52,833 nucleotides of DNA from Streptomyces sp. NRRL WC-3618 (GCF_001280005.1 NZ_LGDW01000447.1:1-52833); one strand, 5' to 3'. Shown: positions 1-12,583, counted from the first letter of the stretch. The notes: generated by a model not told the origin, from the letters alone. Translations and numbers: made by a program.

Positions 1-28
1 CCCCCGGCCCCCGGCCCGCGTTCTCCGG

Positions 29-1441
29 TCAGCTGGCGGGGGTGAACTGCCACCAGTTCACGTTGAGCAGGTAGCCGCTGCCGCCGGTGAACCGCAGGTA
101 GAGGTCCTGGGTTCCCGTCGCGCCGGTGACCGGGCAGGTCACCGTCGTCCAGGCCTGCCAGCCCCCGGTGTTGGGCACAGCGCACCGGCCCACCACCGTG
201 CCGCTCGGCGAACCCAGGCGCAGTTCGACCGTGCCGCCGGAGCTGCCCGAGGCGACGCGCGCGGCGAAGGAGGACGCGCCCCGACCGAAGGCCACGCCCT
301 TGACCTTGACGTAGTCGCCGTTGTCGATCCAGCCGACGTTCATTCCGCCTTCGGTGGCCGGTTCGGTCTCGATCCCGGATCCCCAGGCGATCGTCTCGGC
401 CTCCTGGCGTACGTAGGGATTGAGCGTGTCGGCCGCGGGGACGCCGGTGTTCGTCATGTTGATCGTCGGGATCGTGCCGTCGGCGTTGTAGGAGAACTTC
501 TCCACGGCGACCGAGCGGGTGTAGCCACCGCCGCCCGTGAGCGCGCCGTTGTGGTAGAAGAAGTACGAATTGCCCTTGAAGTCCACGAGTCCGGGGTGGT
601 TGGTGAAGCTGCCGCCCTGGGTGGGCATGATCGTCCCTCGATAGGTCCAGGGGCCGGTCGGGCCGGGTGCCGTGGAGTACGCGATGAACTCCGAGCAGCA
701 CTTGGCCGCGAACACCAGGTAGTACAGACCGTTCCGCTTGTAGACCCAGGGGCCTTCCTCGAACAGCGTGGGACGGTTGGCGTCGCCGGTGCGGGTGCCG
801 AATCCCGCGGTGGTGAGCGGGATCCTGGTGGGGCTGCCCGAGTAGGAGGTCATGTCCGCGTTCAGCCTGACGTACGTCAGATTCGGGTTGCCCCAGTACA
901 GATAGGCCTGGCCGTTGTCGTCGATGAAGACGGTCGGGTCGATCTCGCCGTTCTCCACCAGCGGGTGACCGAGGGCGTCCCGGAACGGTCCGGTGGGGCT
1001 GTCAGCCACCGCCACGCCGATGGCCATCCGGCCGGTCGCCCGGTTCGTCACCGGCACGTACCAGTAGAACCGGCCGTTGCGCTGCACGGCCTGTCCCGCC
1101 CACGCGTCCTTGGACGCCCAGCTGAAGGTGTTCAGGCTGAGCGGTGAGCCGTGGTCGGTCCAGTTGACCATGTCGGCGGAGGACCACACCCGCCAGTCCT
1201 TCATGGTGAAGTAGGTGGACCCGTCCTCGTCGTGCCCGGTGTAGAGGTAAACCCGTCCGTTGTGGACCAGCGGGGCCGGATCGGCGGTGTAGACGTGCTG
1301 GACGATCGGGTTGTCGGCCCTGGCCACCGTGGGCTGCATGACGGCGGGAAGAACGGCGAACGCCAGCAGGAGGCCCATCACCCAGGCGGCCGCCCGGGTG
1401 AGCCTCGCACCGGTGGGGGGTAACGGTCGAGCTGTGATCAT
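29..1441 (-). CDS. Secreted GH43 arabinofuranosidase/xylosidase with C-terminal CBM6
   Basis: Exported glycoside hydrolase of about 470 aa. A signal peptide (basic stretch, then a hydrophobic run ending near TVARA) is followed by a five-bladed propeller GH43 domain (about residues 44-330). Candidate catalytic residues are D54 (TADPAP), D168 (EIDPT) and E228/E229 (LFEEG). A C-terminal domain beginning VRQEAE with WIDNGDYV matches CBM6, which binds xylan. This layout is typical of arabinoxylan arabinofuranohydrolases, which release arabinose from decorated xylan outside the cell. The frame stays open upstream inside the GH27 gene, but GGAGG lies 5 nt before the ATG at 1441 (2 nt before the ATG at 1444), so translation starts there. 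It lies 58 bp downstream of the GH27 gene, probably in the same operon. The exact linkage specificity cannot be read from sequence. Confidence 0.88.
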   Translation of the reverse strand: MITARPLPPTGARLTRAAAWVMGLLLAFAVLPAVMQPTVARADNPIVQHVYTADPAPLVHNGRVYLYTGHDEDGSTYFTMKDWRVWSSADMVNWTDHGSPLSLNTFSWASKDAWAGQAVQRNGRFYWYVPVTNRATGRMAIGVAVADSPTGPFRDALGHPLVENGEIDPTVFIDDNGQAYLYWGNPNLTYVRLNADMTSYSGSPTRIPLTTAGFGTRTGDANRPTLFEEGPWVYKRNGLYYLVFAAKCCSEFIAYSTAPGPTGPWTYRGTIMPTQGGSFTNHPGLVDFKGNSYFFYHNGALTGGGGYTRSVAVEKFSYNADGTIPTINMTNTGVPAADTLNPYVRQEAETIAWGSGIETEPATEGGMNVGWIDNGDYVKVKGVAFGRGASSFAARVASGSSGGTVELRLGSPSGTVVGRCAVPNTGGWQAWTTVTCPVTGATGTQDLYLRFTGGSGYLLNVNWWQFTPAS

Positions 1442-1499
1442 CATGGCCTCCGGTGGACGCCTGCTGGTGGCTGAGCTGTCGGGCGGTGCGCTACGTCCC

Positions 1500-3146
1500 T
1501 CACGCGCGGGTCCATTTCTGGCCGGCCCGGCCGTCGCAGGACCACAGGACCAGCGGGGTGCCGTTGGCGGTGCCGGCCCGGTCGACATCGAGGCACAGCC
1601 CGGCGCGCACATTGCGGACCGTTCCGTCGGAGCCGAGGGTCCATGCCTGGTTCGTCTGGCCGTTGCAGGCCCAGGTGATGACCCGGGTGCCGTTGGTGGT
1701 GCCCTGGTTGTAGGCGTCCAGGCACTTGTCGCCGAAGACGCGGATCTCACCGCCGGCCCAGGTGGTCCACAGCTGGTTGGCGGCCGTGTGACAGTCCCAG
1801 ATCAGCGCCGTGGCCCCGGCAGTGGTGGAGGCGTTGTCCACGTCCAGGCAGCGGCCGGACGCGGTGGCGCGCAGCCGCGAGGTGGTGGCGCTCAGCGGGC
1901 TGCCACCGCTCACCTTGTAGACGGCCACGCCGTGCGCGGGCACGCTCGCCGTGATCTGCCCGGACGTGCTCGACGTACCGCCGGTCCACAGGTCTGTGAG
2001 GGTGAACTGCCCACCGGACAGGCCGACTTGCGCGGCCGTGGTGCTGATCGTGGCGGTGCCGCCGCCCCGGTTGAACAGGCCGACCGCGACCGAGCCGTCG
2101 GACAGGGGCTTGGCGAACACCTCGGTGTTGCCGTCGTCGCGCACCCTGCGCCCGCCCGCGCCCAGCGAGTCCTGGTTCACGGCCAGCAGCCGCGGGTTGC
2201 GCAGGATCGCGCTCACGTCCGGGGACATGGTCCGGATGTCGTTGCCGGCCATGAGCGGTGCGCTCAGCAGCGACCACAGGGCGAAGTGGGACCGGGACTC
2301 GGTCAGCGACAGACCGGGACGGCCGACGACCAGCATGTCGGGGTCGTTCCAGTGCCCCGGACCCGCCTGCGCCGCCAGTGGCGCGGTGACGTCCAGGACG
2401 TTGCCGACGCCCATCGGGTAGCTGTTGGTGTTGTTGTTCTGCCAGATGTCGAGCAGATCCTCGGTCGTCCGCCACAGGTCGGCGACCTCGCCCCAGTTGT
2501 ACGTGGAGCCGGTGATCGCGTGGAAGCTGTTGGGGTTGATGCTGTACACGATCGGCCGCCCGGTTGAGCGCAGGGCGTCGCGCATGAGCTTGAATCGCGC
2601 GACCTGCTCGTCACGGGTGCCGCTGGAGGAACACCAGTCGTACTTGAGGTAGTCCACGCCCCACGAGGCGAACGTGGCGGCGTCCTGGTTCTCGTGCCCC
2701 TTGCTGCCCGTCGACCCGGGATAGCCGCCGCTGGTCTGCGCGCAGGTGCGTTCGCCCGGCACCTGGTAGATGCCGAACTTCAGGCCCTTGTTGTGGATGT
2801 AGTCGCCGAGGGCCTTCATCCCGCTCGGGAACTTGGTCGGGTTGGCCCGCAGGTTCCCCGCCCCGTCACGCTGCGGGTCGAACCAGCAGTCGTCCACCAC
2901 GACATACCGGTACCCGGCGTCCCGCATGCCCGAGGACGCCATGGCGTCGGCGGCCTGGCGGACCTGCGCCTCGGTGATCCCGCATCCGAAGCTGTTCCAG
3001 CTGTTCCAGCCCAGGGGCGGGGTGAGCGCCGGGCTGCCGGGTGCGGCCGAAGCGGTGGAGTGGGCAGAGGCCGTGGAGAACGCGGTAAACACCATGGCGG
3101 CGGCCGCGAGGAGACGCAGCAGCCGACTGCCTGATCGTCTGGGCAC
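1500..3146 (-). CDS. Secreted GH27 alpha-galactosidase (or beta-L-arabinopyranosidase) with CBM13
   Basis: About 548 aa, starting at GTG 3146 with AAAGGAG 5 nt upstream; the longer open frame to 3395 has no such site and lacks a signal-peptide pattern. Order: signal peptide (RRSGSRLLRLLAAAAMVF), GH27 barrel from LTPPLGWNSWNSFGC, the VVDDCW substrate-binding pair, nucleophile D170 in YLKYDWC, likely acid/base D230 in WRTTEDLLDIW, the WNDPDML motif, a beta-sandwich, then three ricin-type repeats (QLW, QAW, QKW motifs), i.e. CBM13. GH27 enzymes remove alpha-galactose. A Streptomyces member is known to cleave beta-L-arabinopyranose, so either activity is possible, although the intact DD pair fits galactose. 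It is first in an operon with the GH43-CBM6 gene and has its own promoter at 3299-3326. Confidence 0.88.
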   Translation of the reverse strand: MPRRSGSRLLRLLAAAAMVFTAFSTASAHSTASAAPGSPALTPPLGWNSWNSFGCGITEAQVRQAADAMASSGMRDAGYRYVVVDDCWFDPQRDGAGNLRANPTKFPSGMKALGDYIHNKGLKFGIYQVPGERTCAQTSGGYPGSTGSKGHENQDAATFASWGVDYLKYDWCSSSGTRDEQVARFKLMRDALRSTGRPIVYSINPNSFHAITGSTYNWGEVADLWRTTEDLLDIWQNNNTNSYPMGVGNVLDVTAPLAAQAGPGHWNDPDMLVVGRPGLSLTESRSHFALWSLLSAPLMAGNDIRTMSPDVSAILRNPRLLAVNQDSLGAGGRRVRDDGNTEVFAKPLSDGSVAVGLFNRGGGTATISTTAAQVGLSGGQFTLTDLWTGGTSSTSGQITASVPAHGVAVYKVSGGSPLSATTSRLRATASGRCLDVDNASTTAGATALIWDCHTAANQLWTTWAGGEIRVFGDKCLDAYNQGTTNGTRVITWACNGQTNQAWTLGSDGTVRNVRAGLCLDVDRAGTANGTPLVLWSCDGRAGQKWTRA

Positions 3147-3260
3147 CGGGGCTCCTTTCAGGGAAGGGCAATCCGACCTGTACGGCGCACGTGGGCAGAC
3201 AGCGGATGAAAACCGCACAATTCGATGGCTCATCACAGTCCACGACACATGGAGCCCGTT

Positions 3261-3270
3261 CGAAATTTCG
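3261..3270. promoter_or_regulatory. CGAAA-type palindrome, candidate xylan/arabinan operator
   Basis: Perfect 10-bp palindrome CGAAATTTCG, about 25 bp downstream of the predicted transcription start of the GH27-GH43 unit, a position where a bound repressor would block transcription. It resembles the CGAA-N-TTCG inverted repeat known for the BxlR xylobiose repressor of Streptomyces. Assignment to a particular regulator is inference. Confidence 0.5.
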
Positions 3271-3298
3271 ATCGCATTTCGGATCGCCGACTGTACGG

Positions 3299-3326
3299 AT
3301 GCTAGAGAGAACCTCCAGCGTGTCAA
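3299..3326 (-). promoter_or_regulatory. Promoter of the GH27-GH43 unit
   Basis: On the minus strand TTGACA (3326-3321) is followed after 16 bp by TAGCAT (3304-3299), a consensus-like housekeeping promoter pointing at the GH27 start at 3146. Confidence 0.6.
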
Positions 3327-3422
3327 CACCTTTCGACCCGTCAGTCCCGTTGCACACGCCCGGGACCTATTGATGGGAGGAGGGCCGAGCAGCATTCACC
3401 CCTCACCGAACGCCCCAATTTC

Positions 3423-3434
3423 CGAAACATTTCG
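3423..3434. promoter_or_regulatory. CGAAA-CA-TTTCG inverted repeat, candidate operator
   Basis: Inverted repeat with 5-bp arms CGAAA/TTTCG and a 2-bp spacer, ending 28 bp before the -35 element of the plus-strand GH43 promoter. It has the same arms as the palindrome at 3261-3270, so one regulator could control both divergent units. Confidence 0.5.
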
Positions 3435-3462
3435 AGGAGCGTGGCGAATTTTGCGAGAGGTA

Positions 3463-3490
3463 TTGACGGGATGTGTCGGGCTCATATCAT
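3463..3490 (+). promoter_or_regulatory. Promoter of the GH43 / GH10-GH62 unit
   Basis: TTGACG (3463-3468) and TATCAT (3485-3490) separated by 16 bp, about 60 bp before the ATG at 3552. The 3147-3551 interval holds only these two divergent promoters and the two palindromes; no gene is visible in it. Confidence 0.6.
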
Positions 3491-3551
3491 CCTGGCAACG
3501 AGCCAGATGACGTTCCCCGTCCCGCACACTCCCTGACAGAGAGAACGACAC

Positions 3552-7254
<3,703 letters not shown>

Positions 7255-7262
7255 CAGCACCG

Positions 7263-7309
7263 GCAGGCGACCGCGGGAGCGCGAACGACGCGCTCCCGCG
7301 GTCGCCTGC
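7263..7309 (+). terminator. Strong hairpin terminator after GH10-GH62
   Basis: Perfect 21-bp inverted repeat (arms 7263-7283 and 7289-7309) with a 5-nt loop AACGA, starting 9 bp after the stop codon. There is no U-tract, as is usual in Streptomyces. Confidence 0.85.
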
Positions 7310-7454
7310 TGTGCCGCTGCCCCCGGGCCGCACCCGCGGGCCGCCCTCGAACGCATCTGCCGGGGCGGCGCGTGGGACGGGGCGGATCTAGGGTGGAAAC
7401 AGCGGCTGGAGACCAGTCCTTACGGGCGCGGCTGTCCGGACGGAGGCGTGGCGC

Positions 7455-9911
7455 GTGGAGATGGCTGAGAAGGGGGACTCCCCGACTGCCGCAGCGGTGG
7501 TGGGCCCGGACGGCGTGATCAGCGGCTGGAGCGAGGGCGGGCGGCTGCTGCTGGGCTGGACGGCGCAGGACACGGTGGGGCGCCCGGTGACGGACCTGCT
7601 GGTCGATCCCCCGCCCGGCTTCCCCGAGAGCCACGCAGGCGGCCCCGACCAGACGGGATTCATGCCGGTGCGCCGCCGGGACGGTTCCACGGTGGACGCC
7701 GTGGTGACGGCTCACCCGCTGCACGGCCCCGACGGCCGGCCGCTGGGCCACGCGGTGACCGTACAGCGCTGGGGACGCCGGCCGGTGATCGCCGACCGGG
7801 CCTTCGAACAGTGCCCCTTCGCTCTGGGCGTCTACGACCCTGACCTGCGGTTCCTGTGGATCAACGCCTCCTCGGGCCGGGTGATCGCGCACTCCGAGGA
7901 ACAAGTGGTCGGTAAGAAGTACCGCGAGGTGCTTCCCGAGTTCGACCGCTCGCTGTTTCCCGAAAGGGACGACAAGCCGTACACCGACAAGCTCGCCGAA
8001 GTGGCGAGGACCGGCGTGCCCGCCCGCCTCATCACCGTCTTCCAGCCGCGGGGCAGCAACTACGCGAACGCCTGGGCCACCAGCATCTGGCCCGTCCGGG
8101 ACGCCGAGGGCCAGGTCCGCGCGGTCGCCAACTGGGGCTTCGACATGAGCGCCGAGTACTGGGCCCGGCAGCGTCTGCTCCTCCTCAACAAGGCGAGCGG
8201 CGGCATCGGCCGGACACTCGACGTGATCGGCACCGCCCAGGAACTGGCCACGACCTCGGTGCCGGGATTCGTCGACCTCGTCAGCGTGGATCTCTTCGAC
8301 GAGGTGCTGCGCGGAGAGGAACCACCCTCCGTGGCCGCGTTCACCCCCGGCGAGACGATCAGGCTCAGCCGTGCCGCTCGGCACAGCGTGAAGGAGGGGG
8401 TCGACCGGGCTCCCCAGCCGGCGAACTCGGTCACGCACCTTCCCGATTCCGTCGCCGCCCACTGCATGACCGCCGGCCGGTCCACCGTTCAGCTCGCCGC
8501 TGCGCCCGACCAGGGCGGCGAATGGGCCTTCGGGCCGGGAATCGCGGCCGACCCGGCCCACTGGCCGCCGGGCAACCCGCTGATCGACGAGTCCCTCGCC
8601 GCGGACGGGGTGACCGGCCGGATCACCGTGCCGCTCCGGGCCCGCGGCGCGCTGCTCGGCGTCGTCGCGTTCGAGCGCAGCGACCGGCCCGAGAGCTTCA
8701 CCGCCGACGACCTGATCCTCGCCGAGGAACTGACCGCCAAGGCGGCCGTCGCCATCGACAACGCCCGGCGCTACTCACGTGAGCGCACCACCGCGCTGAC
8801 CCTGCAGCGCAGCCTGCTGCCACAGCGGCTGCCGAGCCAGGAGGCGATCGAGGTGGCCTCCCGCTACCTGCCAGCGGGAACCGGCGCGGAAGTGGGCGGC
8901 GACTGGTTCGACGTCATCCCGCTGTCCGGCGCCCGGGTGGCGCTGGTCGTCGGCGACGTCGTCGGCCACGGCCTGCACGCCTCGGCCAGTATGGGCCGGC
9001 TGCGCACGGCGGTCCGCACCCTGGCCGACGTGGACCTGCCGCCGGACGAGCTGCTGACCCACCTGGACGACCTGGTCATCCACCTGTCCAACGATGTCCA
9101 GTCGGCCGGCCACTTCCAGCCCGCCGGCGAGTTCGGGGCCACCTGCCTGTACGCCGTCTACGACCCGGTCTCCCGCCGCTGCACCCTGGCGAGCGCCGGC
9201 CATCCGCTGCCGCTGATCATCTCCCCGGACGGAACCAGCACTCCCGTGTCCGTGCAGCCCGGTCCGCCGCTCGGCATCGGGGGGCTGCCCTTCGAGTCGG
9301 TCGAGGTCGAACTGCCCGAGAGCAGCCTGGTCGCCCTCTACACCGACGGGGTGATGGAGAACCGCGAGATGGACATCGACCAGCGCACCGCCGAACTGCT
9401 GCGGGTTCTGAAGGAGCCGGGCGCCTCACTGGAGAGCCTCTGCGACACGGTCATGGACGCCATGCTCCCCGAAGACCGCAGCGACGACGCCGCACTGCTG
9501 CTCGCCCGTACCCAGGCCCTGGATCCCCAGCACGTCGCGGACTGGGACGTCGAGCCAGACCCGGCTCAGGTGCCGCGCGCCAGGAAGTTCGTGCTGGACC
9601 AGTTGGACGCGTGGGGCCTGGAGGAGGCGGCGTTCGTCACCGAGCTGGTCGTCAGCGAGCTGGTCACCAACGCCATCAGATACGGCGAGCCGCCGATCAA
9701 GCTGCGGCTGATCCGCCACACCTCCCTGATCTGCGAGGTCTCCGACGCCAGCGACACCGCACCACATCTGCGCCGGGCGCGTGCCTTCGACGAGGGCGGC
9801 CGGGGCCTGCTGCTCGTCGCCCAGCTCACCCAGGGCTGGGGCACCCGGCAGACCACCAACGGCAAGACGATCTGGTGCGCGCAGACCTTTGCGGAGCCGC
9901 CGGCTCCCTGA
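7455..9911 (+). CDS. PAS-PAS-GAF-SpoIIE phosphatase-HATPase regulator
   Basis: 818 aa, start GTG 7455 with GGAGG 8 nt upstream. Domains in order: PAS (about 12-100), second PAS (about 115-240, from FEQCPFALGVYDPDLRFLWINAS), GAF (about 260-435), SpoIIE/PP2C phosphatase (about 455-690, with GGDWFDVIPL, VVGDVVGHGL and LYTDGVME metal-binding motifs), and an RsbW-type HATPase (about 700-815, with ELVVSELVTNAIRYG and DEGGRGLLLV). Proteins of this type dephosphorylate anti-anti-sigma factors while the C-terminal kinase-like domain can bind or phosphorylate the same partners, linking a sensed signal to an alternative sigma factor. No partner gene lies next to it. Cytoplasmic; no membrane segments. 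Confidence 0.9.
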   Translation: MEMAEKGDSPTAAAVVGPDGVISGWSEGGRLLLGWTAQDTVGRPVTDLLVDPPPGFPESHAGGPDQTGFMPVRRRDGSTVDAVVTAHPLHGPDGRPLGHAVTVQRWGRRPVIADRAFEQCPFALGVYDPDLRFLWINASSGRVIAHSEEQVVGKKYREVLPEFDRSLFPERDDKPYTDKLAEVARTGVPARLITVFQPRGSNYANAWATSIWPVRDAEGQVRAVANWGFDMSAEYWARQRLLLLNKASGGIGRTLDVIGTAQELATTSVPGFVDLVSVDLFDEVLRGEEPPSVAAFTPGETIRLSRAARHSVKEGVDRAPQPANSVTHLPDSVAAHCMTAGRSTVQLAAAPDQGGEWAFGPGIAADPAHWPPGNPLIDESLAADGVTGRITVPLRARGALLGVVAFERSDRPESFTADDLILAEELTAKAAVAIDNARRYSRERTTALTLQRSLLPQRLPSQEAIEVASRYLPAGTGAEVGGDWFDVIPLSGARVALVVGDVVGHGLHASASMGRLRTAVRTLADVDLPPDELLTHLDDLVIHLSNDVQSAGHFQPAGEFGATCLYAVYDPVSRRCTLASAGHPLPLIISPDGTSTPVSVQPGPPLGIGGLPFESVEVELPESSLVALYTDGVMENREMDIDQRTAELLRVLKEPGASLESLCDTVMDAMLPEDRSDDAALLLARTQALDPQHVADWDVEPDPAQVPRARKFVLDQLDAWGLEEAAFVTELVVSELVTNAIRYGEPPIKLRLIRHTSLICEVSDASDTAPHLRRARAFDEGGRGLLLVAQLTQGWGTRQTTNGKTIWCAQTFAEPPAP

Positions 9912-9942
9912 GCCCGTCAGTTCCTGTGCCCCTGCCCGGCCG

Positions 9943-10743
9943 CTATCCGAACAGGCGCCGCTGGATCTCCCGCCGGTAGTCGTCCAGCGTCCTGTTGAGA
10001 TGTGCCGCCGTGGCCTCGGCGGCCTCGTCGGGCCGGCCGTCACGAATGGCCCGGTAGATCGCCTCGTGTTCCTCGACCGCGCGCTCGGTGCCCTCACCGA
10101 ACGTGTCGTGGATGCCGATGGCGCTGGACTGCCGCTGCAGCCGGCGTGCGTCGCGCACGGCGCTGGCGAGGAAGGCGTTGTGCGAGGCGGCGGTCACGGC
10201 CGCGTGGAAGTCCTCGTCCGCCTGGTTGAACTCGTCGATCTGCCGGTGGACGAATCCGTGTCGGCACTGCTGCACGGCGACCTCGATGGCGCGCAGCTCG
10301 GCCGGGGTGGCACGGGTGGCCGCCAGACTGCTGGCGGCCATCTCCTGAACCCTGCGGAACTCGAACAGCATGAGGACGTGATCGATGTCGACGGGGCGGA
10401 AGAAGCCGCCCCAGCGGCTGGTGACGAGCATGCCCTCGTCGTCCGCGACGAACAGACCGCGTCCCTTGTGCGCCCGGACGCGGCCGAGCGCCGAGAGGAT
10501 CTTCACGGCTTCCCGGACCACTGCCCTGCTGGTGTTCAGCGTCTTGGCCAGGTCGTTCTCCGTGGGCAGCCGGTCACCCGGCACCAGGCGCCCCTGGGCG
10601 ATGTAGTCGAGGATCTGCTCGGCGACGATTTCGTAGCCGGGCCGGTAGGCACCGCGCGCCTCGTCCGAGCGGTTCGCCGCTGCCGTCTCCACGGGAGAGG
10701 GCTGCACTGGCGCGTCCGCTTCGGTCAAGGGCGTGTCGTTCAT
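9943..10743 (-). CDS. FadR-subfamily GntR transcriptional regulator
   Basis: 266 aa. An N-terminal tail (about 1-35) is followed by a winged-helix GntR domain (about 36-100: EIVAEQILDYIAQGRLVPGDRLPTE is the entry helix and LNTSRAVVREAVKIL the recognition helix) and an all-helical FCD ligand-binding domain (about 120-255) with the conserved D/H metal-binding pattern (FEFRR, DFHAAV, EHEAIYRAI). FCD regulators sense small organic acids, sugar acids or related metabolites. It is convergent with the SpoIIE-type gene (31 bp apart), so its targets are not obvious; the nearby hydrolase locus is one possibility. Possible autoregulation through the inverted repeat at 10855-10869. Confidence 0.9.
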   Translation of the reverse strand: MNDTPLTEADAPVQPSPVETAAANRSDEARGAYRPGYEIVAEQILDYIAQGRLVPGDRLPTENDLAKTLNTSRAVVREAVKILSALGRVRAHKGRGLFVADDEGMLVTSRWGGFFRPVDIDHVLMLFEFRRVQEMAASSLAATRATPAELRAIEVAVQQCRHGFVHRQIDEFNQADEDFHAAVTAASHNAFLASAVRDARRLQRQSSAIGIHDTFGEGTERAVEEHEAIYRAIRDGRPDEAAEATAAHLNRTLDDYRREIQRRLFG

Positions 10744-11023
10744 CTGTCCTACCTCCGGATGGCTCGAAGAGGCGACTCATCGCTGGGGCGCCGATCGCAT
10801 CGTACCCCTGCACGGTAATGAGTCGTATTCATCCAGGGCTGGCTCCGGCAATGAATTCTGGGACAGAATCGGGCAATTAGTGGGTTGCAGGGTAATTCTC
10901 GGCACCATGGTTGAACTGTCTCCCGCAAACCGCCGAGAAGAATGCCGCAGGAACCTCGATCCGCCACTCGATAGGGCGGCTCATTGCCGCTGCGGCCACA
11001 GCCATGGGGCCGGCCGGAGGTAA
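10744..11023. other. Intergenic region with an inverted repeat upstream of the GntR gene
   Basis: About 280 bp without a credible gene and less GC-rich than its surroundings. It contains ATTCTG-GGA-CAGAAT (10855-10869), a 6-bp-arm inverted repeat about 110 bp upstream of the GntR start, a possible operator. Nothing else is recognised. Confidence 0.4.
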
Positions 11024-12583
11024 TCACAGACTGCCGGACGCAGGTGAGCCCGTAGAGGGCCGGGCGGGGCACTCCGCCAGTGCCGGACGATCCTTCGTCC
11101 GCACCGCCGGCAGCCAGGCCGTGGTCTGGCCCTTCTCCGCCGTGAGACGCACCCTGTACCACCGCACCGAGCGCGTGCCCACCTCGTCGGCGACCGGCGT
11201 CCCCTGCGAGAACTGGCAGTCGGCGGTCAGGACGTCGCCGTCCCACACCCTCGTCAGCACGACGTTGTAGGCGGCGTACGGCTTCGACGGGTCGATGGCG
11301 AGTCCGAGGCTGCACAGGTTGTCGCGGTCGCCGAGCCGCTGGCACGAACGCTCGGCGTTGTACACCTCGATGCGCGCGGTCGGCACGACGCTCGCCGTCG
11401 CCCCGCCCCGCCGGGACGCGTCGCCGCTGCCCGGCGAACGGTCGTCGTCGTTGCCGAACTGGAGCCATCCGAAGGCGCCCACCCCGCCGACGGCCACCGC
11501 CAGCGCGGCGGCTGCCAGGACCTTGCGTCCGCGCCGTGCTCCGGGCGGCGGCGCAGCTCGCTCCTGCTCGGCCCGGATACGGCCCAGCACGCTCTCGGCG
11601 GTGTGCGCGGCACGGTCGGTGTGCGCCGGGCTGAGGCAGTCCGCCGCCAGCTCACGCCAGAAGGGCGGCACGCGCAGATCCATGCGCAGCGGTGCCCGTC
11701 CGTCGGCGTACTCCTGGGCGGCGGCTCCGCGGGCCGCCGGGGTGGCACCGGGAAACGGCGAGGCGCCCTGGGTGAAGACCTGGTGGATCATCACGCCCAG
11801 CGCCCAGATGTCGGTGCTCTGGCGCACCTGCACGCCTCGCTCACCCAGCGACGCCTGCCAGCGTTCCGGCGGCAGGTAGTCAGGGGTGCCCAGGGGCGGT
11901 ATGTAGGCGTGGGTGCCGGTCAGCTCCACGGAGAGGCCGAAGTCCGCCAGCCGTACCGATCCGTCCGCCATGATCAGGACGTTGTCGGGCTTGAGATCTC
12001 CGTGCACCCAGCCCAGTCCGTGCAGGTGCGCCAGCCCTTCGCAGATCTCGGTGAGCAGCCGCGCGCCCTCTTCCTCCGACAGCGGCTCTTCTTCGGACGG
12101 GGCGGCGGATCGCGCGTCGGCCGACGAAGCCTCCAGCCGTTCGCGCAGGCTTCGTTCGGCCCGCTCCATCACGAGCACCACGGCCCCGTCGAAGGCCGAA
12201 CCGGCGGACTCGCCCAGCGTGATGGAGTCGAACAGCCGAATAAGCCGGGGATGCCGGGTACGCCGGCTGATCTCGGTCTCGCGCCGGCCGGTCTCCACCA
12301 GTCCGCGCGCCTGACGCGGCGCGAGCCCGGCCGTGGGCAGGAACTTGAGCGCGACCTCCGTCGGGGCTGTCTCCCCGCGCCCGGCCGACCCGGTACCGCT
12401 CCCGCTCCCGCTCCCGCTCCCGCTCCCGCTCCCGCCAGCGTTCCCGTCCTCGCCGACGTCCGGATTGTCGGCGCGCCTGGCCGCGTACACCGTCCCCCAT
12501 CCACCGGCCCCGATCAGGTCGGTGACCTCCCACTCGCCGACCCGGTAGCCGCGCGGGATCATCTCCACGGATCCGCTGTTCAT
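11024..12583 (-). CDS. Membrane-anchored Ser/Thr protein kinase
   Basis: About 519 aa from the ATG at 12583; GGGAGG abuts this ATG, so an internal ATG (12562) or GTG (12568) may be the true start. Kinase domain about residues 12-300: glycine loop GAGGWGTVY, lysine K80 in VALKFL, catalytic D196 in HGDLKPDN (HGD instead of HRD, a non-RD kinase), D214 in ADFG, and GTPDYLPPERW. A (Gly-Ser)6 linker encoded by six copies of a hexanucleotide sits between the glycine loop and K80. One transmembrane helix (about 345-365) is followed by an extracellular domain of about 140 aa with Cys pairs (ERSCQRL, NLCSLG, ADCQFS, AECPA) and no PASTA repeats. It probably senses an external cue; substrate unknown. Confidence 0.9.
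   Translation of the reverse strand: MNSGSVEMIPRGYRVGEWEVTDLIGAGGWGTVYAARRADNPDVGEDGNAGGSGSGSGSGSGSGTGSAGRGETAPTEVALKFLPTAGLAPRQARGLVETGRRETEISRRTRHPRLIRLFDSITLGESAGSAFDGAVVLVMERAERSLRERLEASSADARSAAPSEEEPLSEEEGARLLTEICEGLAHLHGLGWVHGDLKPDNVLIMADGSVRLADFGLSVELTGTHAYIPPLGTPDYLPPERWQASLGERGVQVRQSTDIWALGVMIHQVFTQGASPFPGATPAARGAAAQEYADGRAPLRMDLRVPPFWRELAADCLSPAHTDRAAHTAESVLGRIRAEQERAAPPPGARRGRKVLAAAALAVAVGGVGAFGWLQFGNDDDRSPGSGDASRRGGATASVVPTARIEVYNAERSCQRLGDRDNLCSLGLAIDPSKPYAAYNVVLTRVWDGDVLTADCQFSQGTPVADEVGTRSVRWYRVRLTAEKGQTTAWLPAVRTKDRPALAECPARPSTGSPASGSL
12398..12433. repeat. Six tandem copies of the hexamer GCTCCC
   Basis: In-frame microsatellite within the kinase gene (minus strand), encoding alternating Gly-Ser residues between the glycine-rich loop and the catalytic lysine. 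Copy-number change would lengthen or shorten the loop by two residues without a frameshift. Confidence 0.95.

Noticed and set aside
651..665. GGGGCCGGTCGGGCC, a DosR-box look-alike inside the first GH43 gene
   Set aside because: It lies in coding sequence, has a 5-bp spacer and no partner at 20-23 bp. It shows that single weak matches occur by chance in such GC-rich DNA.
12398..12433. CRISPR-like array
   Set aside because: Six contiguous hexamers with no spacers, in frame within a kinase gene; it is a microsatellite. No CRISPR array was seen anywhere in the window.
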